In this document: positions 50,389-64,000 of the stretch, piece after piece
Layout of the letters: each line of letters begins with the position of its first letter
Position numbering within the stretch: position 1 is the stretch's first letter
Source: Lingula anatina
Taxonomy: Eukaryota > Brachiopoda > Lingulata > Lingulida > Lingulidae
Reading direction: 5' to 3'
Assembly (NCBI RefSeq): GCF_001039355.2
Contig: NW_019775746.1
Coordinates: 1,217,947-1,281,946 of the forward strand
Length of the DNA: 64,000 nucleotides
The notes under the pieces: generated by a model
The model's database searches: none
What the model was told of the DNA's origin: nothing
Seen by the model: only the letters and a program-made list of their open reading frames with translations
Made by a program: the position numbers and the translations under genes

Positions 50389-50966
50389 AGTTTCCGGTGC
50401 AGTTGGGATACGACGGCTAGATTGTCACGTATGTGCAAATGTATCTAGTAACGCGCTACTCTTTTCTCGTTCCGGTAAAGTTCCAGAATGCTGGCGCTTC
50501 CCGCCCCGCTCATTCCAATATAATTAACAACATACGGCCCCTTAGCCATCTATTTCCAAGGTGGAGATTCTTTTTTTATGAAAAAGGAGACATATATTAC
50601 CCAAAAATTCAATTTTTTACGACAAATATGGCGGTTAGTAAGATCAAGGAGATAACTCCTTGGTAAGATCAACCCCCGACTACGTGCCTGATAAACCAAA
50701 ACTAGCGACTCCTCTCGCTTAAAAAGTCGAAATTTGCATGAACGTACACTTGAACTATTGTAAAAAATTATATAAGGCATATAAATGAGCAAACATAACC
50801 TTTAATAACTAGTTTCAATAATCTTCCGCACTGGCTAGATAGGAGCGCTTGTATTCCGCAGACTAGATTGGACGACGGTATATGAATGCGGTGAACGTCA
50901 CAAGTGCGCACATACCGATGACGTATTAATCTAGCCGGCGTATCTCACCGGCAACGGAAACTAATT
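50389..50966. mobile_element. Inverted-repeat element nested in the array unit
   Basis: The left end AGTTTCCGGTGC and the complement of the right end (AGTTTCCGTTGCCGG) match imperfectly over about 50 bp, including GGCTAGATT and GTATGTGC. It interrupts the repeat between GGTGCGATTT and TTTCGAATAAAAC, replacing about 25 bp. No transposase was found inside, so it is non-autonomous. Confidence 0.65.
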
Positions 50967-51092
50967 TCGAATAAAACATATTTTGCAAATAAAAAAAAGA
51001 TATCATTTTTCTGCTGAACACTGTTAACGGGTGGTATGACGTGCTGTTATACCGGGAAAGCTACTGAATCAATTCAAGTTCGTTGGTTTTCA

Positions 51093-51434
51093 TTGGTCTG
51101 AGATGACACCTGAAGCTTCAACGGTCCAGCTTCAACAGCCACTTACTTGTCTCCGATCCACGTGAAATGACCGCAATGCGCGTGATTGCGTTAGCTGTGT
51201 TCCCACAATGCACCGCAATGACCCAATATGTCGCCCTCCGTGTTTCTCAGAATAGAGTAAACTTCGGTCCCTACTTTGTTAAAATATCAATGCATGCTGA
51301 TTAAATTGAGCCTGTGAATTGATCTTAAATCCAAGGTACGTGTTCGATCTTTTTGTCTTTTTTATGCTAATCAAATATATGCTAGGCAGAGTGAAATATC
51401 GGAAGTGGAACGAGGCACAGAAAGAGCTTGCTAA
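51093..51434 (+). promoter_or_regulatory. Possible CUL2 promoter and first non-coding exon
   Basis: This is the first non-repeat DNA after the tandem array. It has more CpG than its surroundings (about 51100-51260) and lies upstream of CUL2. A donor-like GCTAAG|GTAAAT sits at about 51434 and could close a 5' UTR exon spliced to 52717. No TATA box or conserved core motif was found, so this rests on position and is only an inference. Confidence 0.25.
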
Positions 51435-51439
51435 GGTAA

Positions 51440-52198
51440 ATTTGGGGACAGAAACTAGAGTAGAGAACACGGAATTCCTCCTTAGATATGGAAAAGAAAA
51501 GGTACTGTAATCGCAATGTCAGTAGTACTTCTCTGAAACTGAATCCTTAAATAGTATGTGTTGGATGTATGTTCTTTAAATATAGATTTTTTTCCACTCA
51601 AATAGCCACTGTCAACACAACTTGCCACGTTTATTTGGTACGTAGATTTCTTAGTTTACGACAACAACCTACTAAAGCTTGTGTCAGTGATAGCCTGGCA
51701 GCAATTTCTGTTTCAAATATGGTAAGCTGAAGTAAAAATGCAAATAACTCTGTCTCTGTTTTACAATGACTGTTTTTTAAGGGTTGGTAGGATTGAAGAA
51801 AAATACAATTTTGATTTAATCAGTGCAATAATCATAAGTGGGATGGGGTAGGGTAGTTTACAAAATAAGATTCCCCCATCACCGTCAGAGAGGTCACCTG
51901 TCAATGAGTAGTTGTTTTATCAGAAGGGCTCCTGAAACTGTGGACACAAAGCCTACTTACACTGCTTGGTGAGAGAGCAGTCATAACTACTAGTAATTTA
52001 ATTTAAATTTTAATTAACAACCATGATGCTGCACAGTGGAGACCAGCTTGAGAGAGCATAGACATGCCAGTTTCGATTTTACCTTACTAGTTCACCAACA
52101 CTTTCTAAAATTAACCCTCTGAAAAAGTATCTTGGCTACAATTGAGGCAGTCATTGGTATAGATATGTACTATATGGTGTAGATGTTAATTAAGTCAG
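51440..52198. other. CUL2 upstream or first-intron DNA
   Basis: No coding homology or repeat structure seen. Confidence 0.45.
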
Positions 52199-52519
52199 TT
52201 TTTTTTTACACATGCACACACTTGCAAAGATGCATGTATACATGCACATATGAACAAAAATACCTGGTTATTACATGTGTAACAAAGTCCATCTTTATAC
52301 TTCAACATGCACAAAATAACATTTTCAAACTTTCTGCTATTTTACAGTCTTGACATTTTCTAATATAAACTGTTTATATATTTTCCAGTTCCCAAAGTCA
52401 AACCTATTAGAGTATTTACAACTGATATCCATCCATTAGAATAGCCCATAGATGTCCACAAGGGTCAGCCACCAAGTGACCCCCGAGTGACCAGTATGTC
52501 CCTTAAACCGCGGCGTGTG
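52199..52519 (+). repeat. Truncated second copy of the CUL2 start-exon region
   Basis: The sequence from the poly-T tract through the start codon repeats almost exactly at 52521-52847, separated by one ambiguous base at 52520. The first copy stops within codon 9 of CUL2. An unmerged haplotype end is the simplest explanation; the second copy is the one that continues into the gene. Confidence 0.85.
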
Positions 52520-52716
52520 NTTTTTTTTTTTTACACATGCACACACTTGCAAAGATGCATGTATTCATGCACATATGAACAAGAATGCCTGGTTATTACA
52601 TGTGTAACAAAATCCATCTTTATACTTCAACATGCACAAAATAACATTTTCAAACTTTCTCGCTATTTTACAGTCTTGACATTTTCTAATATATAAACTA
52701 TTTATATATTTTCCAG

Positions 52717-61490
<8,774 letters not shown>

Positions 61491-64000
61491 TTGATTCACC
61501 AAGTCAGATAGATCTCTCTGCAGTGTAACCTCCAATCGGCACATTTATGAGCATATCCTACTTTTTTACAGGTGATTTCCGGTTTTTCACTTGTTAAGCT
61601 ATGATGAATAGCATGATGAACAAAAAATATGCTCATTTTGCTTGTTCAACATTGTCAATGCCTTTAACAGACTAAACATGTCGTCATGTCTGTGTCCAAG
61701 TGATGAGAATGGTGACGAGACTGGAGCATGAAAGTGTCACTCAGAAATAAGAAAGTTTGATGATGTTGAAACGTATTGTTAAAGATAATTACCATGTAGA
61801 TGTCATTGACCTTCAACTACAATGACTATTCTAAGAATAACCACGGTTTGTGCCAGAATTAGAAACAGAAATGCTTTTTCTATGTCATGTAATTCTAGGC
61901 ACACTGACCTGAAAATTTAATTTAAGAAAAGTATTGGGTCATTTTGGCCTAGTAATCAGAATTTTGAAATAAATCAGTTATAAAATAGGAGAAAAAAAAT
62001 AAAGCAATATAACGCTTAACATTTTTGTGAACCAAATTAAACTTTGTTTAGTATACGGTTAAAAAGTACATTAAATTTTTAAGCTAGACTTAGTTGAGAT
62101 AAATTAAGATCAGGGAGATTGACAAGTGTTTAAAGGATTTAGCTCCGTTTTAGGTAGCAGATGTGGAGAGACCACTGTAAATGTGCTTCAGTCTACAGAA
62201 CTGTTTTCTTACCTACTTTAAATAAATAAGGGTGTGAGACAACAAAACCAGCATTAAGGAAATTCTGGCTGTCTGACAATCTAGAGAAGAGACTTCCTGG
62301 AAAAAAATGCACTCTGTTCATATATTAAACTCAGTTAAGAGGGAGGGTATAAATACACATGGAAGGAATCTGCGCATAACAAATGGCGGCACCTGGGGCA
62401 TACCAGTTGCCATGGAAACATGCTGAGGCAGAATTAAAGATAATACAAATCTGAACTATGGCAGTCTGGGAAAAGACAGGGGCTAAAATTTTGAAGATGT
62501 GCTGGAAGTATGCTATGTGGCAGAACTTGGCTAAGAAGCGATTGTTGTTGTTAGTCACCTTAAGCTCTAAGTTGATGCTGTGACAGTTTTTATTTACTGC
62601 AGTCTACAGAGTAGGCAACGTGGAAGACAAAAAGGGGGCAGAATTGAAGGCAGTCCGTGGAAAGAAGATGTATTCGTTAAATATCTGCAAATGGTCAACT
62701 AATGTCTTGGATGATGCCCATTGTGACGTCAGTGCAAGAGTTGTTAAAAAGATGTAAAATGTGTTGAAACTCTCAGAACAAGTTATTGATGTAGAAGATA
62801 TAAAGCCTGTAGTCCACAAGTGGGAAATCTATTATTATAGTAAGGATAAATTGATGTGCTGAACATAATTTACAAAGAATGTACGTATATTGCTAGCTTA
62901 ATACTGTAAACGGGGAAGAAAGAGGGTAGTTCTGCGGCAGGTTTTGCCAGGACTGCAGCTCCCTGTAATTTGCTGTGAATAAGTTGCAATATAGCAGAAG
63001 AGATTAAATACCCTGACTTAATGTGTGTTTAGAATGGGGGGTCCTTTAAGAAAGTTTGATTCTTGTCCATTGTACCATGTTGAAGTAGATTCATTGACAA
63101 GTTATCCATTGCTTCATCATATGAATATGTACTGACAGTCAATGAAAACACATCATTTATTTATCAAATGATATTTTAAGTTCCTTTGGCACATTAAGAA
63201 AATAAGTTTTCGTGTGAAATATGTGAAATATGAAATAGTGGTCAGCCCACTCTCTTATAGCCAAACAAGTGCATTTGTACTCGTTTATATGGTTGGAATT
63301 GATTCTCAGTAAAAAAGTATAAGAGAGTTTTCTGATGCGTTTTCATTGACTGTCAGTATAAATTTGAAACTGTTACTCTAAATGAAAGTTACTGTATGAT
63401 GTATTTCTTCACATGGAAATTATAATAGCTTATTTTACTGCAGCTCAGTTTATTACAGGCATTATGATAGGTAAATTAATGTTATTTTGATGTTGATTTA
63501 GTGGCAGTCTGAACTGAATCCATCTCAAAGTGCATTGCACTGTTTGCAGAAACTCTTCTGTTGAACAATGGGTTGTGAAAAAATTGATTTTCATAGAAAA
63601 ATGATGCTTTATTCCTTCTTCTTGATGAATGATTATTTAAGTGAAAAAGTGGTATGCACAATTATACAAAAAACATTTCTTCCCTTTTCGAAGGCAAAGT
63701 TATTTTCCTTTATTTATTTATTTATTTGGTGGTATTTCTAACTGAATGTATTGTTTTTGTTGAATGCATATTTGATTCTACCTCATCCTAAACTTGATTG
63801 TCCATTATTCCATCACTGCTATGATTATGTTACAATTTGTGTTGCTACCTCCAATTATGTTTGAACCCTGGGTTAGAGGCTAGAGTTTGGAGGCTATTGG
63901 GGATTGTAATGCTGCAGCAAACGCCTACATTTATGACTTCATATATCGAGATGCCGGTTTGGCATTTAGTTTCTTTCTTCATCATATTTATTTAAAGAGA
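61491..64000 (+). other. CUL2 3' UTR and downstream intergenic DNA
   Basis: AT-rich with no coding homology. AATAAA hexamers near 61999 and 62220 are candidate poly(A) signals, but I cannot say which is used. A short TTTA microsatellite lies near 63710. No further gene is seen to the end of the window. Confidence 0.5.

Larger units (their letters stand above)
48986..51092. repeat. Same repeat family on the right side, with nested insertions
   Basis: The unit resumes at about 48990 (GAACAGTCTTGGGAAGC) in the same orientation as the left array and runs to the ambiguous base at 50061. It continues in pieces at about 50238-50385 and 50967-51092, interrupted by unrelated DNA (50062-50237) and by an inverted-repeat element (50389-50966). 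The last piece ends directly before the presumed CUL2 promoter. Confidence 0.88.

Noticed and set aside
34180-51092. Array units as terminal repeats of the Polinton
   Set aside because: Polinton ends are inverted; these are direct, tandemly repeated and contain tRNA-like modules.
51319-51510. 63-codon ORF upstream of CUL2
   Set aside because: No homology recognised. Its middle has a donor-like site, so it is more likely part of a leader exon or chance.

Overview
This is nuclear DNA of an animal, probably a marine invertebrate (low GC, many microsatellites, many small foldback transposons, a Polinton, a Tc1/mariner remnant). I cannot name the species from sequence alone. The only complete host gene is cullin-2 (CUL2): 19 coding exons on the + strand from 52824 to 61490. 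They splice in frame to 744 residues (human CUL2 has 745), and the first coding intron is of the minor AT-AC (U12) class.

Layout. 1-30.9 kb: no convincing coding exon. It holds dispersed foldback elements (MITE-like) and microsatellites, plus a few unique stretches that might be regulatory. Two blocks occur twice in direct orientation with a single ambiguous base at the junction (about 0.6 kb at 15.75-16.95 kb and about 4.1 kb at 17.6-25.9 kb). A third such block covers the CUL2 start exon (52.2-52.85 kb). These look like unmerged haplotypes in the assembly; one 4-kb copy carries a 168-bp transposon that the other lacks. 31-34 kb: a possible minus-strand 5' exon and several more foldback elements. 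34.2-40.36 kb: a tandem array with units of about 1.44 kb, each carrying two tRNA-like modules (pol III A and B boxes, minus strand). The same unit recurs at 48.99-51.09 kb, so it flanks the next region on both sides.

40.36-47.67 kb: part of a Polinton/Maverick (adintovirus-like) element. It encodes an adenain-type cysteine protease (+), a three-gene minus-strand cluster ending in the packaging ATPase, an unrecognised 151-167-residue ORF (+), a small gene with an elongin BC-box-like motif (+), and a protein-primed type B DNA polymerase (+) cut off after motif A. Several genes carry one lesion each (an in-frame TAG, single-base frameshifts). No integrase or capsid gene is in the window. 47.67-48.66 kb: a decayed Tc1/mariner transposase.

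51.1-61.5 kb: the probable CUL2 promoter region, 5' leader and gene; 61.5-64 kb is 3' UTR and intergenic DNA. The most interesting part is the decayed viral/transposon block lying directly upstream of CUL2, in particular its small BC-box-like gene, the intron-like signals in and around its polymerase gene, and the tRNA-module array on both sides.
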